In this document: one piece after another, positions 45,092 to 55,390 of the stretch | Numbering within the stretch: the first letter of the stretch is position 1 | Layout: every line of letters starts with the position of its first letter | Source of the DNA: Dinoroseobacter sp. | Lineage (GTDB): Bacteria; Pseudomonadota; Alphaproteobacteria; Rhodobacterales; Rhodobacteraceae | DNA length: 64,000 nt | Assembly: GCA_017643385.1 (NCBI GenBank) | Contig: JAEPNN010000002.1 | Span: forward strand, 62,001-126,000 | Reading direction: 5' to 3' | Program-made: the position numbers and the translations under genes | Notes under the pieces: model-generated | Seen by the model: the letters and a program-made list of their open reading frames with translations, nothing else | Database searches by the model: none | What the model was told of the DNA's origin: nothing

Positions 45092-46384
45092 TCAGCTCTC
45101 GGCAGCCGAGACCAGTCGTCTGGCCAAAATCAGGGTCAACACAACAGCTACGAACAAAATTCCGGCCCCGACACACCATGCTATGGGTGTAGAGTAGATT
45201 TCAGCAACGCCTCCGGCCAGAACCAGACCCGATGCAGCCCCCAACTGTTGTATCAACGATCTGAGCGACAGCATGGTCGAGCGCTGGCAGTCTTCTACAT
45301 GGCTATGAAGAATGCTGCTCGCAGGCGTTTCACTGACACCAAGGATCACAGAATACAGGACGAATACCATCACAAAGCCAATGATTCCGCCTTGCAATGC
45401 CAATGCGATCTGAACGATTGCCAAACAAGCGAAACTCGCCGCAAGCGTTATGGCGTGTCGCCGCTGGAATATCCGGCTGATGTATGGAGATAGACAGGCG
45501 CCAAGAGCGACTGAGAAGAAATAGGTCGCGGTTATGACACCAATAACGGTGTTAGCGAAGCCCTCATCCAACATGGGTATTGCATGGGTCGGCCAGATCA
45601 CTTCAACAGGGTTTGTGGCCATCAGAAAGAACGCTAACGCTGCCAGAAGTATTGTCAGTGCGGGGTGTTGCAGGGCCAAAAGGCTCACGTCCTTTGTAAG
45701 TGATGGGACATTTGCTAAACTGTGCTTGAGTGTAGAGATGCTCAATGGGCGCGCGTTTTCGACAATGGCCAACATAGTGAAAACAAAGACGCCCAGCATC
45801 ACACCGAAGCTTGCCACGTACGACACATCATAAACGCTAAACCCGAGGCGTTCCGCGACAGGGCCGAACATATCAGGCAGAAATCCTCCAAGGACGGCAC
45901 CAGTAGCCAAGCCAACCGCATTTGCCCATTGCGCTTTGGCCAGTGCGGGCTGGACATCCACATTTGGCGCAGCAGCTTTGAAGGTTTCTACGAACCACGC
46001 ATCAAGCGTACCTGAGCGAAGCGCACGCCCAAAGCCGATAAATGCAAATGAGAGTGCGAGAACATAGAAGTCACGTGTCGAGAGAAAGAGCGCAAGCGAC
46101 ATCAAGCTTGCGACGACTGCCATCAAAAAAACTGGCTTGCGGCCAATGCTGTCGGCTAGGCCGCCAAAAGGTAGCTCCATCGCCATCGTCATGAGCGCGT
46201 AGACCCCAAAAAGAAGCGAGATTTGAAAGAGGTCCATTCCGCGGTCGGTCAACGCCAAAGCAACAACCGCGACCGTCAAGCCCATCGCAAAACGGTCAAG
46301 GAACTGGTGGATCTGAAAAACACGGATGTGCCTACGTGCAGAACCGGTCAGTGCTGCGAAGGTGAATTCAGTTTCAGTTACCAC
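45092..46384 (-). CDS. MFS transporter
   Basis: A 430-residue protein with about 12 membrane helices and the MFS motif near helices 2-3 (FGGLADSIGRKPVFLMAVVA). It is an efflux or uptake permease of unknown substrate. It stands alone among accessory-looking genes. Confidence 0.87.
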   Translation of the reverse strand: MVTETEFTFAALTGSARRHIRVFQIHQFLDRFAMGLTVAVVALALTDRGMDLFQISLLFGVYALMTMAMELPFGGLADSIGRKPVFLMAVVASLMSLALFLSTRDFYVLALSFAFIGFGRALRSGTLDAWFVETFKAAAPNVDVQPALAKAQWANAVGLATGAVLGGFLPDMFGPVAERLGFSVYDVSYVASFGVMLGVFVFTMLAIVENARPLSISTLKHSLANVPSLTKDVSLLALQHPALTILLAALAFFLMATNPVEVIWPTHAIPMLDEGFANTVIGVITATYFFSVALGACLSPYISRIFQRRHAITLAASFACLAIVQIALALQGGIIGFVMVFVLYSVILGVSETPASSILHSHVEDCQRSTMLSLRSLIQQLGAASGLVLAGGVAEIYSTPIAWCVGAGILFVAVVLTLILARRLVSAAES

Positions 46385-46559
46385 CGTTTCAGCATCAACA
46401 TTGCTGTCACCGTTTGCAATAGCTTAGGTTCGGAGAGTTATCCGGCGCAGGCAAATGCGATCGCCCGAAGACGCGCAGCAAACAAGCGGTTTGTATTGTA
46501 AATCAGCAAATCCATAATCGCAGCGCGCAAGTACCAAACGCTCAGCCATCCGATAGGCC

Positions 46560-47897
46560 TCAAACGCCTGCGTAAATCTCTACGACGCGTGCCACGGCAT
46601 CCTCCGCACTTAGCTCAACGCTTTCGCCGGTTTTGCGCGAGGTCAGCTCGACAACACCGTTTTTCAGACCCCTTGGCCCCACGGTGATGCGCCATGGCAA
46701 ACCGATCAGGTCCATCGTGGCAAATTTGCCCCCTGCCCGCTCGTTCCGATCATCGTAAAGCGGTTCCAGCCCGGCTTTGGTCAGAGCTGCATAGAGACCT
46801 TCGCACGCCGCATCGGTATCCCCATCGCCCTGCTTGAGGTTTACAATGCCGCAATGGAACGGTGTGACGCCCTCGGGCCAGATGATACCCTTATCGTCAT
46901 GGCTGGCCTCAATGATCGCCCCAAGAAGGCGTGACACGCCGATGCCGTGGCTGCCCATGTGAACGGGAACCTTATTACCGTCCTTGTCCTGCACAGAAGC
47001 CCCCATGGCCTCGGAATACTTCGTGCCAAAGTAGAAGATCTGGCCAACCTCGATACCCCGCGCCACACGGCGCCGCTCTTCGGGGATCTCGTTGAACGCA
47101 GCCTCATCATGGGTTTCATCGGTGCGGGCGTATTTGGTGGTGAACTCTTCCATGATCGCCTGGCATTGCTCCACGCTGTCATAGTCAATCTCGCGATCAC
47201 CAAAGGTCAGATCGGTCACGGCGCTGTCGTAAAACACCTCGGACTCGCCCGTTTCTGCCAGAACCAGGAATTCGTGGGTGTCATCGCCGCCGATCGGGCC
47301 GGAATCTGCGCGCATTGGGATAGCTTGCAACCCCATGCGTTCGTAGCTGCGCAGGTAGCTGACGAGGTGACGGTTATACGCATGCAGCGCGTCTTCCTTG
47401 GTCAGATCGAAATTGTATCCGTCCTTCATGTAGAACTCGCGGCCACGCATCACACCAAAGCGGGGGCGGATTTCGTCGCGGAACTTCCATTGGATGTGAT
47501 AGAGCGTCAGGGGCAGGTCTTTGTAGCTGGTGACATTGGCACGGAAGATGTCCGTGATCAGCTCTTCGTTTGTCGGGCCGTACAGCATGTCGCGCCCATG
47601 CCTGTCGGTGATCCGCAGCATTTCCTGGCCATAGTCGTCATAGCGTCCGCTTTCGCGCCACAGATCGGCCGATTGAAGCGTTGGCATCAGCATCGGGATG
47701 TGGCCCGCACGGATCTGCTCTTCATGGACGATATCTTCGATTTTCTTGAGCACTTTGAAGCCCAGAGGCAGCCAGGAATAAATTCCGGCGCTGGCCTGTT
47801 TGATCATGCCGGCACGGAGCATGTAGCGGTGGCTGACGATCTGCGCCTCGGCGGGCGTTTCCTTGAGGACGGGCAGGAAGTAACGGGTCAGGCGCAT
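46560..47897 (-). CDS. proS: prolyl-tRNA synthetase
   Basis: A 445-residue class II synthetase without the large editing insertion, the short form found in alphaproteobacteria. It starts [15 protein letters not shown] and shows [32 protein letters not shown] (motif 2) and [16 protein letters not shown] (motif 3). It charges tRNA-Pro. The ATG at 47897 is used; upstream sequence is low complexity. Confidence 0.96.
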   Translation of the reverse strand: MRLTRYFLPVLKETPAEAQIVSHRYMLRAGMIKQASAGIYSWLPLGFKVLKKIEDIVHEEQIRAGHIPMLMPTLQSADLWRESGRYDDYGQEMLRITDRHGRDMLYGPTNEELITDIFRANVTSYKDLPLTLYHIQWKFRDEIRPRFGVMRGREFYMKDGYNFDLTKEDALHAYNRHLVSYLRSYERMGLQAIPMRADSGPIGGDDTHEFLVLAETGESEVFYDSAVTDLTFGDREIDYDSVEQCQAIMEEFTTKYARTDETHDEAAFNEIPEERRRVARGIEVGQIFYFGTKYSEAMGASVQDKDGNKVPVHMGSHGIGVSRLLGAIIEASHDDKGIIWPEGVTPFHCGIVNLKQGDGDTDAACEGLYAALTKAGLEPLYDDRNERAGGKFATMDLIGLPWRITVGPRGLKNGVVELTSRKTGESVELSAEDAVARVVEIYAGV

Positions 47898-48046
47898 GGG
47901 CTCTCTCTCGGGCGGTGACTGATTTGGGTTTCGTCTAGGCGATTGGTCTTGAACGGGCAAGACGGGCGCAGGGTTTCCCAGCCAACTGCTTGCTCTTTCC
48001 TGCGCCACGGCCCATGTCTAAGGCAATCTAGGAAGGTAAGGCGCGC

Positions 48047-49120
48047 ATGGGACTGCCAGTAAGACAACAAGCCGTGTATTGGGGGATCGCCGCTGCGGTG
48101 TTCCTACTTCTGCTCTGGGCGCTTGGTGACGTCATCCTACCCTTTCTGGTGGGTGGCGCCCTGGCCTATTCCCTCGATCCGCTTGCCGATGCGCTGGAAC
48201 GTTTGGGACTTTCACGCATTCTGGCGACAATCACGATCTCGCTTATTACGATCGTCATCTTTGTCCTCGCAGCCCTGATCGTCATCCCCCTTATGATCGA
48301 TCAGTTGCTGGCATTGGTGAATGCCGCCCCGGAACTGTCCCGGCAACTGCAATCGGGCCTGTCAGAACGCTTCCCAGCGCTCGAAGATCCGGACTCAACT
48401 CTGCGCCAATCGCTCGCCAGTTTCGCAGCTTTCATTCAGTCCAAGGGCGGCGCTTTATTAAACCAGGTCCTCGCGTCTGCCGTGTCGGTCATCAACGCTG
48501 CGATCTTCATTATCGTAGTCCCGGTTGTGGCCTTCTATCTGCTACTGGACTGGGACAACATGATCGCCCGGATCGACGCGTTGCTGCCGCGCGATCATGC
48601 GCCGGTCATCCGAGATCTCGCCTATCAGATCGACCGCGTACTGGCGTCCTTTGTGCGGGGCCAGCTGACCGTATGTGTTATTCTCGGCAGCTTCTATTCG
48701 ATTGCGCTGATGATGACTGGGCTGAGCTTCGGACTGATCGTGGGCGCTATTGCAGGGCTTCTGACCTTCATCCCCTATGTCGGATCTCTGGTCGGAGGCA
48801 CTCTGGCGATCGGGCTTGCACTGTTCCAATTCTGGGGCGACTGGCTCTGGATCGCGCTCGTTGCAGTGATCTTTTTCGGCGGACAAATAGTGGAAGGAAA
48901 CATCCTGACCCCTAACCTCGTGGGAGGATCGGTTGGCCTGCATCCTGTCTGGCTGTTGTTTGCCCTATCGGCCTTTGGTGCGCTCTTTGGCTTTGCAGGC
49001 TTGCTGGTCGCTGTGCCTGTTGCGGCCTCGATTGGCGTTCTGATCCGCTATGGGACGAGCCGATACACGTCCAGCAGATTGTACCGGGGTGTCATCGGAC
49101 AGGATGACGGAGACGCCTGA
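48047..49120 (+). CDS. AI-2E/PerM-family permease
   Basis: A 357-residue membrane protein with about eight helices, opening AVFLLLLWALGDVILPFLVG. Family members export AI-2 or other solutes, or act as Na+/H+ antiporters. It overlaps the Hda-like gene by one base (TGATG). Function beyond the family is not predictable. Confidence 0.88.
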   Translation: MGLPVRQQAVYWGIAAAVFLLLLWALGDVILPFLVGGALAYSLDPLADALERLGLSRILATITISLITIVIFVLAALIVIPLMIDQLLALVNAAPELSRQLQSGLSERFPALEDPDSTLRQSLASFAAFIQSKGGALLNQVLASAVSVINAAIFIIVVPVVAFYLLLDWDNMIARIDALLPRDHAPVIRDLAYQIDRVLASFVRGQLTVCVILGSFYSIALMMTGLSFGLIVGAIAGLLTFIPYVGSLVGGTLAIGLALFQFWGDWLWIALVAVIFFGGQIVEGNILTPNLVGGSVGLHPVWLLFALSAFGALFGFAGLLVAVPVAASIGVLIRYGTSRYTSSRLYRGVIGQDDGDA

Positions 49121-49821
49121 TGGCTGAACAATTGCCGCTTGACCTGCCTCTGCGTCCTGCGCTTGGGCGTTCTGAGTTTGCGGTGTCTTCGGCAAATTCC
49201 GACGCAATGCGGCTGGTCGAGGGATGGGAAACATGGCCCCAGGGCAAGCTCGTTCTCTATGGCCCGGAAGGGTCAGGCAAAACCCATCTGGCCCATGTCT
49301 GGGCGGACCTTTCCGGCGCGGTCGTTCTTCAGGCAAACGCGACTGAAATAACCGAGACCACGGCCAAGTGCGTTGTCGTGGAGGACGTGCCTGAAATTGG
49401 GGGTGAGGTCGCGCTTGAGGAAGCCCTGTTCCATCTCCATAACCGCATCCTTGCGCAAAACGGACGTCTTTTGCTGACTGGGCAGGCCACTCCCGCTGCC
49501 TGGCCGATTGCACTGCCGGATCTGGCCAGTCGCGTGCAGGGAACCCTGTCTGTCGCCCTTGATACGCCCGACGAGGACCTACTGTCATATATTCTTCTAA
49601 AACTTTTTGCAGACAGGCAGCTGACCCCATCCCCAAAGGCCCTTGCGACATTGGTTTTGCACATGGAACGTTCATTCGCCGAAGCCGGTCGACTGGTCGC
49701 CGAGATGGATCGAAGGGCATTGGTCGGGCGGCGCAAGATCTCTGATGCGCTGGCGCGTGAGGTACTTGGACTGTCAGAAGCAACAGCGCGCCCCCTTCCC
49801 TTGGACGACGCAGACACTTAA
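49120..49821 (+). CDS. Hda/DnaA-related replication regulator
   Basis: A 233-residue AAA+ protein of the HdaA kind. It has QLPLDLPLRPALGR at the start (clamp-binding motif), Walker A GPEGSGKTHLAHVW, and a weak Walker B VVVEDVPE. It lacks the DnaA DNA-binding domain IV. Hda with the sliding clamp promotes DnaA-ATP hydrolysis to limit replication starts. Confidence 0.88.
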   Translation: MAEQLPLDLPLRPALGRSEFAVSSANSDAMRLVEGWETWPQGKLVLYGPEGSGKTHLAHVWADLSGAVVLQANATEITETTAKCVVVEDVPEIGGEVALEEALFHLHNRILAQNGRLLLTGQATPAAWPIALPDLASRVQGTLSVALDTPDEDLLSYILLKLFADRQLTPSPKALATLVLHMERSFAEAGRLVAEMDRRALVGRRKISDALAREVLGLSEATARPLPLDDADT

Positions 49822-49830
49822 ATCTCTGTC

Positions 49831-52011
49831 ATGACCACTCCTGCAAACTTTCTGAAGGCTTCGTTCCCGTCCCCGATCGAGAAGCCCAAAGCCGAACGTG
49901 AAGGCCCGCAGCGCTATCTGAACCGCGAATTATCCTGGTTGGGGTTCAACTGGCGCGTGTTGGAAGAGGCCAGCAACCCACGCGTCCCCTTGCTGGAACG
50001 TGTCCGGTTTCTATCGATCAGCGCCGCAAACCTTGACGAGTTCTATTCTGTTCGTGTGGCAGGTCTTCGGGAATTGGCACGCGAAGGAAACCAGACGCCG
50101 GCGGCAGACGGTCGAACACCGGCGGAACAGCTGGTCCTGATCCACCGCGACGCGCGTAAGCTGATGGCGGAACAACAAGGCGTTTGGTCAACCTTGAAAA
50201 AAGAAATGGAACGTGAAGGCATTTCCTTGCTGACACGCTCGAAACTGACCAAAGGCGATCTGAAGCACCTTGAAGACGTTTTCCTGTCGAACGTCTTTCC
50301 AGTTCTCTCACCGCTTGCGATTGATCCGGCACACCCTTTCCCGTTCATCCCGAACACAGGCTATTCCCTTGTTCTTGGTCTGGAACGCGCGCGCGACGGC
50401 AAACAGCTGCAAGCGCTGCTGCCCATTCCGGGCCAGATCGACCGGTTCATTCGCTTGCCCGACAGACGCGGAAAAATCCGCTTTCTGCCGCTGGAAGAAC
50501 TCCTGCTTCTGAATGTGCCGCTCTTGTTTCCGGGCTATGGCCTTGAAGCGCATTGCAGCTTCCGCATCCTGCGCGACAGCGATCTGGAACTGGAAGAAGA
50601 AGCCGAAGATCTGGTGCGTGAATTTGAAACCGCGCTCAAACGCAGACGGCGTGGCGAGGTTGTGCGCTTACAGTTTTCAGCGGGTGCGCCAGAAGAATTA
50701 ACCGAGATTGTCACAGACGCGTTGCATGTGCTTCCTGATGAGGCGATCGAGGTCCGCGGGATCATTGGGGTCGCTGATCTCAAAGAGCTTGTGATTGACG
50801 AACGGCCAGATTTGCTATGGCCGAACTTCACCCCGCGCGTTCCCGAACGTGTTCAAGACCACGAAGGCGACATGTTTGCAGCGATCAAGCAGAAGGACAT
50901 GCTGCTGCATCATCCGTATGAAACCTTCGATATGGTGATCCGTTTCCTGCAGCAGGCCGCGCGTGATCCCAATGTCGTAGCGATCAAACAAACGCTCTAC
51001 CGGACATCGCGCGACAGTCCGATTGTGGCGGCGCTCTGCGAAGCCGCGGAAGATGGCAAATCAGTCACCGCCCTTGTAGAGCTGAAAGCCCGCTTTGATG
51101 AGGCTGCAAATATCCGGCAGTCCCGACGCCTGGAGCGGTCTGGCGCCCATGTTGTCTATGGGTTCATCAACTACAAGACACATGCCAAGATCAGCACTGT
51201 GGTACGCCGAGAGGGTAAAAAACTTGTGACCTACACCCATTACGGCACAGGCAATTACCATCCGATCACGGCGCGCATCTATACCGACCTGAGCTTCTTT
51301 ACCTGTGACGATGCACTGGGTCGCGATGCCACGAAGGTGTTCAACTATGTCGGCGGATATGCGCAACCCTCAGAGCTGGAGAACCTGTCGATCAGCCCGA
51401 TCGACATGAAATCCAAGCTGATTGATATGATTGGTCGCGAGGCAGAATTTGCCCGGCAAGGCCGCCCTGCAGAGATCTGGGCCAAGATGAACTCGATCAT
51501 CGAGCCCGACGTGATTGACGCGCTATACGACGCCAGTCAGGCGGGCGTGAAGATCAACCTTGTGGTACGCGGCATTTGTGGGGTGCGTCCCGGCATTAAG
51601 GGCCTCAGCGACAACATTCGCATCAAATCAGTGATTGGCCGGTTCCTCGAACATTCGCGTATTGTTTGTTTTGGCAACGGCCACGGTCTGCCGTCAAAGA
51701 AAGCACGTGTGTTTATCAGCTCGGCCGACTGGATGGGGCGCAACCTGAACCGCCGCGTGGAAACGCTTGTGGAAACCAGAAACGCCACCGTGAAAGCCCA
51801 GATCGTCAACCAGATCATGGCAGCTAACCTGGCCGACGAGGCGCAAAGCTGGGTGCTGGATGCTGATGGTGGTTTCACGCGGTATCCTGTGCCCGAGGGC
51901 AAAACTGCCTTCAATTGCCACAGGTTCTTCATGGAAAATCCGTCACTTTCCGGTCGGGGTAGTGCGGGCGCATCCGATGTGCCTAAACTGGCGCATAGCC
52001 GCGACGATTGA
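49831..52011 (+). CDS. ppk: polyphosphate kinase 1
   Basis: A 726-residue protein. LNRELSWLGFNWRVLEEA lies near residues 30-47. The active-site histidines should be in KTHAK (H451) and YTHYGTGNYH (H470). It builds polyphosphate from ATP. It starts 9 bases after the Hda-like gene. The final 13 codons and stop lie in a 45-bp sequence that is repeated at 53718-53762, so the end of the gene has probably been rebuilt by the insertion (inference). Confidence 0.95.
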   Translation: MTTPANFLKASFPSPIEKPKAEREGPQRYLNRELSWLGFNWRVLEEASNPRVPLLERVRFLSISAANLDEFYSVRVAGLRELAREGNQTPAADGRTPAEQLVLIHRDARKLMAEQQGVWSTLKKEMEREGISLLTRSKLTKGDLKHLEDVFLSNVFPVLSPLAIDPAHPFPFIPNTGYSLVLGLERARDGKQLQALLPIPGQIDRFIRLPDRRGKIRFLPLEELLLLNVPLLFPGYGLEAHCSFRILRDSDLELEEEAEDLVREFETALKRRRRGEVVRLQFSAGAPEELTEIVTDALHVLPDEAIEVRGIIGVADLKELVIDERPDLLWPNFTPRVPERVQDHEGDMFAAIKQKDMLLHHPYETFDMVIRFLQQAARDPNVVAIKQTLYRTSRDSPIVAALCEAAEDGKSVTALVELKARFDEAANIRQSRRLERSGAHVVYGFINYKTHAKISTVVRREGKKLVTYTHYGTGNYHPITARIYTDLSFFTCDDALGRDATKVFNYVGGYAQPSELENLSISPIDMKSKLIDMIGREAEFARQGRPAEIWAKMNSIIEPDVIDALYDASQAGVKINLVVRGICGVRPGIKGLSDNIRIKSVIGRFLEHSRIVCFGNGHGLPSKKARVFISSADWMGRNLNRRVETLVETRNATVKAQIVNQIMAANLADEAQSWVLDADGGFTRYPVPEGKTAFNCHRFFMENPSLSGRGSAGASDVPKLAHSRDD

Positions 52012-52016
52012 TCCCG
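51972..52016 (+). repeat. 45-bp direct repeat, left copy (ppk 3' end)
   Basis: This exact 45-base sequence contains the last 13 codons of ppk, its stop and 5 more bases. The right copy is at 53718-53762. Its first part reads ATCCGATGTGCCTAAACTGG. The sequences outside differ. Confidence 0.9.
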
Positions 52017-53717
52017 TTCCAGAAAAACTGCATTTGTTTCGGACAATCCAAACAGCGACTGTCATCGCGGGACTCCAATTATGCAAGAAAACCAAAGTCG
52101 CTTCTACTTTATCACGATGGCAGCACTGCTGGTTTATGCCGTATTTCTTCAGTGGGCCGGTCAGGTCAATATCGACATTGATGAACAGCATTCTGGAATG
52201 ACGGGAAGTATGTGGAGCTGGGTCGTCGACCGGCACCCTCCGTTTGCTGGATTTGTTGGCTATCTTTGGGGTGTTGCAACAGGTTTTTCGACCATTGCTT
52301 TCTTTGCGTTGTCCAAATTGAACGCACTTCTCGCATTGTGGGTCATCTACCTTTTAAATCTTGAATTCCTAAAACCACGGCTGGCCCTATTGGGAGTGGC
52401 TGCTTACGGTGCAACGTTCCCCTTCGTTTCAATGATGACGACCCTAGATAACAACTCAGTTCTACATGCGCTGTGGCCTGCAACAGTACTCTTTACATGG
52501 CGCGGTTTGAGCCATGGCCGATGGTTGGATTGGGGTTATGCCGGGATCCTGATGGGGCTTTGTTTTCTCAGCAAGTACCACTCGCTAATCTTTGGCGCCT
52601 GTCTTCTTGTCGCCTGCTTTTTGGTCTTCGCTGTAAAGCGCAATTGGCAATGGGCGAAGCTAGGCTTGGCGTGCGGCTTGGCTGTGGCACTTTTTGCACC
52701 GCATGTATTATCCGAGTATTCTCACGGCTTTCAGACGCTGGAGTGGGCCCAATCCTCGGCGGATGGGGTCACAAATGCGGGGCCAGACGGTCGTCTGTCG
52801 ATACCCACTTTTTTGGCGTCCAACGCACTGTATAACTTGTTCGGAACCGGCCTTTTACTGTTTCTAGCTTGGCGACATGGCTGGCTAAAGTTCACCACCC
52901 CCAAAACTGCAAACGACAAATCCATCTGGCATTTCTTGCTGGTTATGGCGGCGCTCTTTCCTGCCTTCCCCGTCTTGTTATCTGCAGTTTTTGGCATAAG
53001 CTTGAAGGCAACATGGGGATTTAATGCATTCTTTTTACTTCCCACACTGGTCTTGTGGGTTGGCGCACGAGCCTCAGTAGACGCCTTTTCTGAAGTAACA
53101 TGGCGTCGCTTCGTTACCGTTGTACCCGCATATTTGGCTCTAATGACCACTCTCGTGATCGCAAATGGATTTACAAACGCTTCGCGCCCATTGGCACTGC
53201 AAGACACAATACATGAAGTTGACAGGATCTGGTCCATTAACACAGACGTCCCAATCGAATTGTCAGTTGCAATGTCAGAAACCGCCGTCGGCATGACCTT
53301 TTATAGCAAATTCCACCCCAAGCTAAAACTTTCGGGTACGGATCCAGAGCGCGGAACATGGCTGTTGAATGAAGAGCGATGCTATGAGCGGGGAACGGTC
53401 GTACTCTGGGGAGAAGGCACGGACTGGCGCGATCGCAATGGCCAGCAGCCAGCGTTTGATGCAGAAATTGAGATGCCTGCACGTTGGACAAACCTTACGT
53501 GGACCAAGCCCGTGTACATGTACATGCAAGCCTTCCCCGATGGCATATGCTTCTGATCCAAATGCTCAGTGAACAACGCAAACCTAAAAATTAGATATGT
53601 GTTATACGGACCCATACAAAAGAGAACTTGGGTCTGAAGGATAAGTTTTTTGGTCGAGAACGAATACCACGAACCGTTCGATACTATGCCTGAAAGCGTC
53701 CTATCTTAAGGGCGCGT
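52017..53717 (+). mobile_element. 1.7-kb insertion carrying a glycosyltransferase gene
   Basis: The interval between the two 45-bp copies contains one complete gene and visibly AT-richer DNA than ppk and ppx. It separates genes that usually adjoin as ppk-ppx. No integrase, transposase or inverted-repeat ends are seen. The likeliest origin is a gene-transfer event that duplicated the ppk end by homologous or site-specific exchange. Confidence 0.65.
52081..53556 (+). CDS. GT39-like (ArnT/PMT) membrane glycosyltransferase
   Basis: A 491-residue protein with about 10 membrane helices. The first periplasmic loop has IDIDEQHSGMTGSMW, whose acidic pair matches the catalytic site of PMT_2/GT39 enzymes, and a HPPFAGF follows. 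These use polyprenyl-phosphate sugars. The acceptor could be lipid A, a protein or an O-antigen, but is unknown. Codon use is AT-richer than neighbours, consistent with horizontal gain. Confidence 0.8.
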   Translation: MQENQSRFYFITMAALLVYAVFLQWAGQVNIDIDEQHSGMTGSMWSWVVDRHPPFAGFVGYLWGVATGFSTIAFFALSKLNALLALWVIYLLNLEFLKPRLALLGVAAYGATFPFVSMMTTLDNNSVLHALWPATVLFTWRGLSHGRWLDWGYAGILMGLCFLSKYHSLIFGACLLVACFLVFAVKRNWQWAKLGLACGLAVALFAPHVLSEYSHGFQTLEWAQSSADGVTNAGPDGRLSIPTFLASNALYNLFGTGLLLFLAWRHGWLKFTTPKTANDKSIWHFLLVMAALFPAFPVLLSAVFGISLKATWGFNAFFLLPTLVLWVGARASVDAFSEVTWRRFVTVVPAYLALMTTLVIANGFTNASRPLALQDTIHEVDRIWSINTDVPIELSVAMSETAVGMTFYSKFHPKLKLSGTDPERGTWLLNEERCYERGTVVLWGEGTDWRDRNGQQPAFDAEIEMPARWTNLTWTKPVYMYMQAFPDGICF

Positions 53718-53762
53718 ATCCGATGTGCCTAAACTGGCGCATAGCCGCGACGATTGATCCCG
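53718..53762 (+). repeat. 45-bp direct repeat, right copy
   Basis: This is identical to 51972-52016. It lies 73 bases before the annotated ppx start, out of any gene. It probably marks the original end of ppk before the insertion. Confidence 0.9.
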
Positions 53763-53834
53763 CCTCTCAAGGGTTGCTTGACCCGGCCAACCCGCAGTTC
53801 CTAGTGTTAAGTCTGAGGGGTCAGGCGCGAGGGG

Positions 53835-55379
53835 GTGCGCGTGGACGAAGAGGTTGCTACGCAAATGGACTGGTCCCCATTTTCGCATCAAACACTATTG
53901 GACCCAGAGGCACGGGCGCTCAGCCGCGTCGGTGTTATCGATGTCGGCTCGAACTCTGTTCGCATGGTCGTTTTCGATGGCGCTGCGCGTGCACCTGCAT
54001 ATTTCTACAACGAAAAAGTCATGTGCGCCCTGGGCGCGGGTCTGTCGAGCTCTGGCATCCTGAACCCAGACGGTCGCATCCGTGCGAAGGCCGCGATCAT
54101 CCGGTTTGTGAAACTCGCAGGTGGTATGAAAGTAACCCCCTTACTGGCCGTTGCGACCGCAGCTGTACGCGAAGCCACGGACGGTCCGGCCTTCTGTGAA
54201 GAGATCGAGGCCGAAACGGGCCTGAAACTTTGGGTGATCGATGGGGAACAGGAAGCAAGGTTCTCGGCTCAGGGAGTTTTGCTTGGTTGGCCCGGTGCAG
54301 AAGGCCTGATGTGTGATATCGGCGGATCGTCGATGGAAATCGCCGAAATTCAGGACGGCGAGGTGGGGCGGTGCGCAACTTCATCCCTCGGCCCCTTGAA
54401 ACTTGCAGATGTCAAAGGCGGCAAAAAAGGACTTCGTGACCATGTCCGGTCAGAGCTTGCGCAACTGGCAAAAACTGTCCCGGTGCGGCACAAAAGGCTT
54501 TACCTCGTTGGAGGATCCTGGCGTGCTTTTGCCAGACTCGACATGTTGCGCAAGGGATACCCCCTTGCTGTTTTGCACGAATACGAAATGTCACCTAAGT
54601 CCATTCGCGCCACAATCGATTGGATAGAAACGCAAGATCTCAATGACTTGCGGCTCCAGACTGGCATTGGACAGGCCCGTATTTCGCTTATTCCCAAGGC
54701 AATTCAGGTCCTGCGTCCATTGCTTGCAACGTTTAAGCCAAGCGCCGTCGCAGTCTCCAGCTTCGGTATTCGGGAAGGCGTGCTTTATGAACAGATGTCA
54801 GACAGGCTGCGCCGTCGTGATCCGCTAATCGAGGCCAGTCGGTTTGCCGAAGCGCGCAGCGCACGCATGCCCGGGTTTGGCAAGGTTCTCTTCGAATTCA
54901 TATCGCCGCTCTACAAAGGGGCACGCGAAAGCGAGCGTCGGTTGGTGCGCGCGGCTTGCCACCTGCATGACGTAGGCTGGCGTGCCCACCCGGACTACCG
55001 ATCCGAAGTGGTCTTTGATACCGCGACCCAGGCCAACCTCGCGGGTATGACCCATGAAGAGCGTATCTTTCTGGGGCTATCGCTGCTTCACAGGTACAAA
55101 AACAGCCGGGCCGGCAGCCGTTTTGAACCCTTCTTCGACATGATTACGCCGGAAGAACAAATACGCGCCGAAGTGTTGGGAAAAGCGTTGCGTTTCGGGG
55201 CAATGTTTGCAGCTGAAGACGGTGAATTTCTGGGCAAGCTCAAATGGTTTCCAAAGAAAAAGATCCTTGAGGTACACATGCGAAAGGACCTTGCCATTCT
55301 GCTCGGTGAGGTGGCCCAGGCCCGCTTCAATTCGCTGGCAAAATCACTCGAAGCACAATCACGCGTGGTGATGCGGTAA
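53835..55379 (+). CDS. ppx: exopolyphosphatase, Ppx/GppA family
   Basis: A 514-residue protein with an actin-like ATPase fold: VIDVGSNSVRMVVFDGAARA near residues 36-55, FFGLxDIGGSSMEIA as CDIGGSSMEIA, and a C-terminal HD-like domain (ACHLHDVGWRAH). It degrades polyphosphate or pppGpp. The GTG at 53835 is used; an ATG 10 codons on (53865) is possible. Normally it follows ppk directly. Confidence 0.92.
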   Translation: MRVDEEVATQMDWSPFSHQTLLDPEARALSRVGVIDVGSNSVRMVVFDGAARAPAYFYNEKVMCALGAGLSSSGILNPDGRIRAKAAIIRFVKLAGGMKVTPLLAVATAAVREATDGPAFCEEIEAETGLKLWVIDGEQEARFSAQGVLLGWPGAEGLMCDIGGSSMEIAEIQDGEVGRCATSSLGPLKLADVKGGKKGLRDHVRSELAQLAKTVPVRHKRLYLVGGSWRAFARLDMLRKGYPLAVLHEYEMSPKSIRATIDWIETQDLNDLRLQTGIGQARISLIPKAIQVLRPLLATFKPSAVAVSSFGIREGVLYEQMSDRLRRRDPLIEASRFAEARSARMPGFGKVLFEFISPLYKGARESERRLVRAACHLHDVGWRAHPDYRSEVVFDTATQANLAGMTHEERIFLGLSLLHRYKNSRAGSRFEPFFDMITPEEQIRAEVLGKALRFGAMFAAEDGEFLGKLKWFPKKKILEVHMRKDLAILLGEVAQARFNSLAKSLEAQSRVVMR

Positions 55380-55390
55380 GATACCAAACC

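Noticed and set aside
46947-47918. A 323-codon open frame on the plus strand opposite proS
   Set aside because: It is the mirror of a confident proS gene, its product has no recognisable domain, and GC-rich genes commonly leave such shadows.
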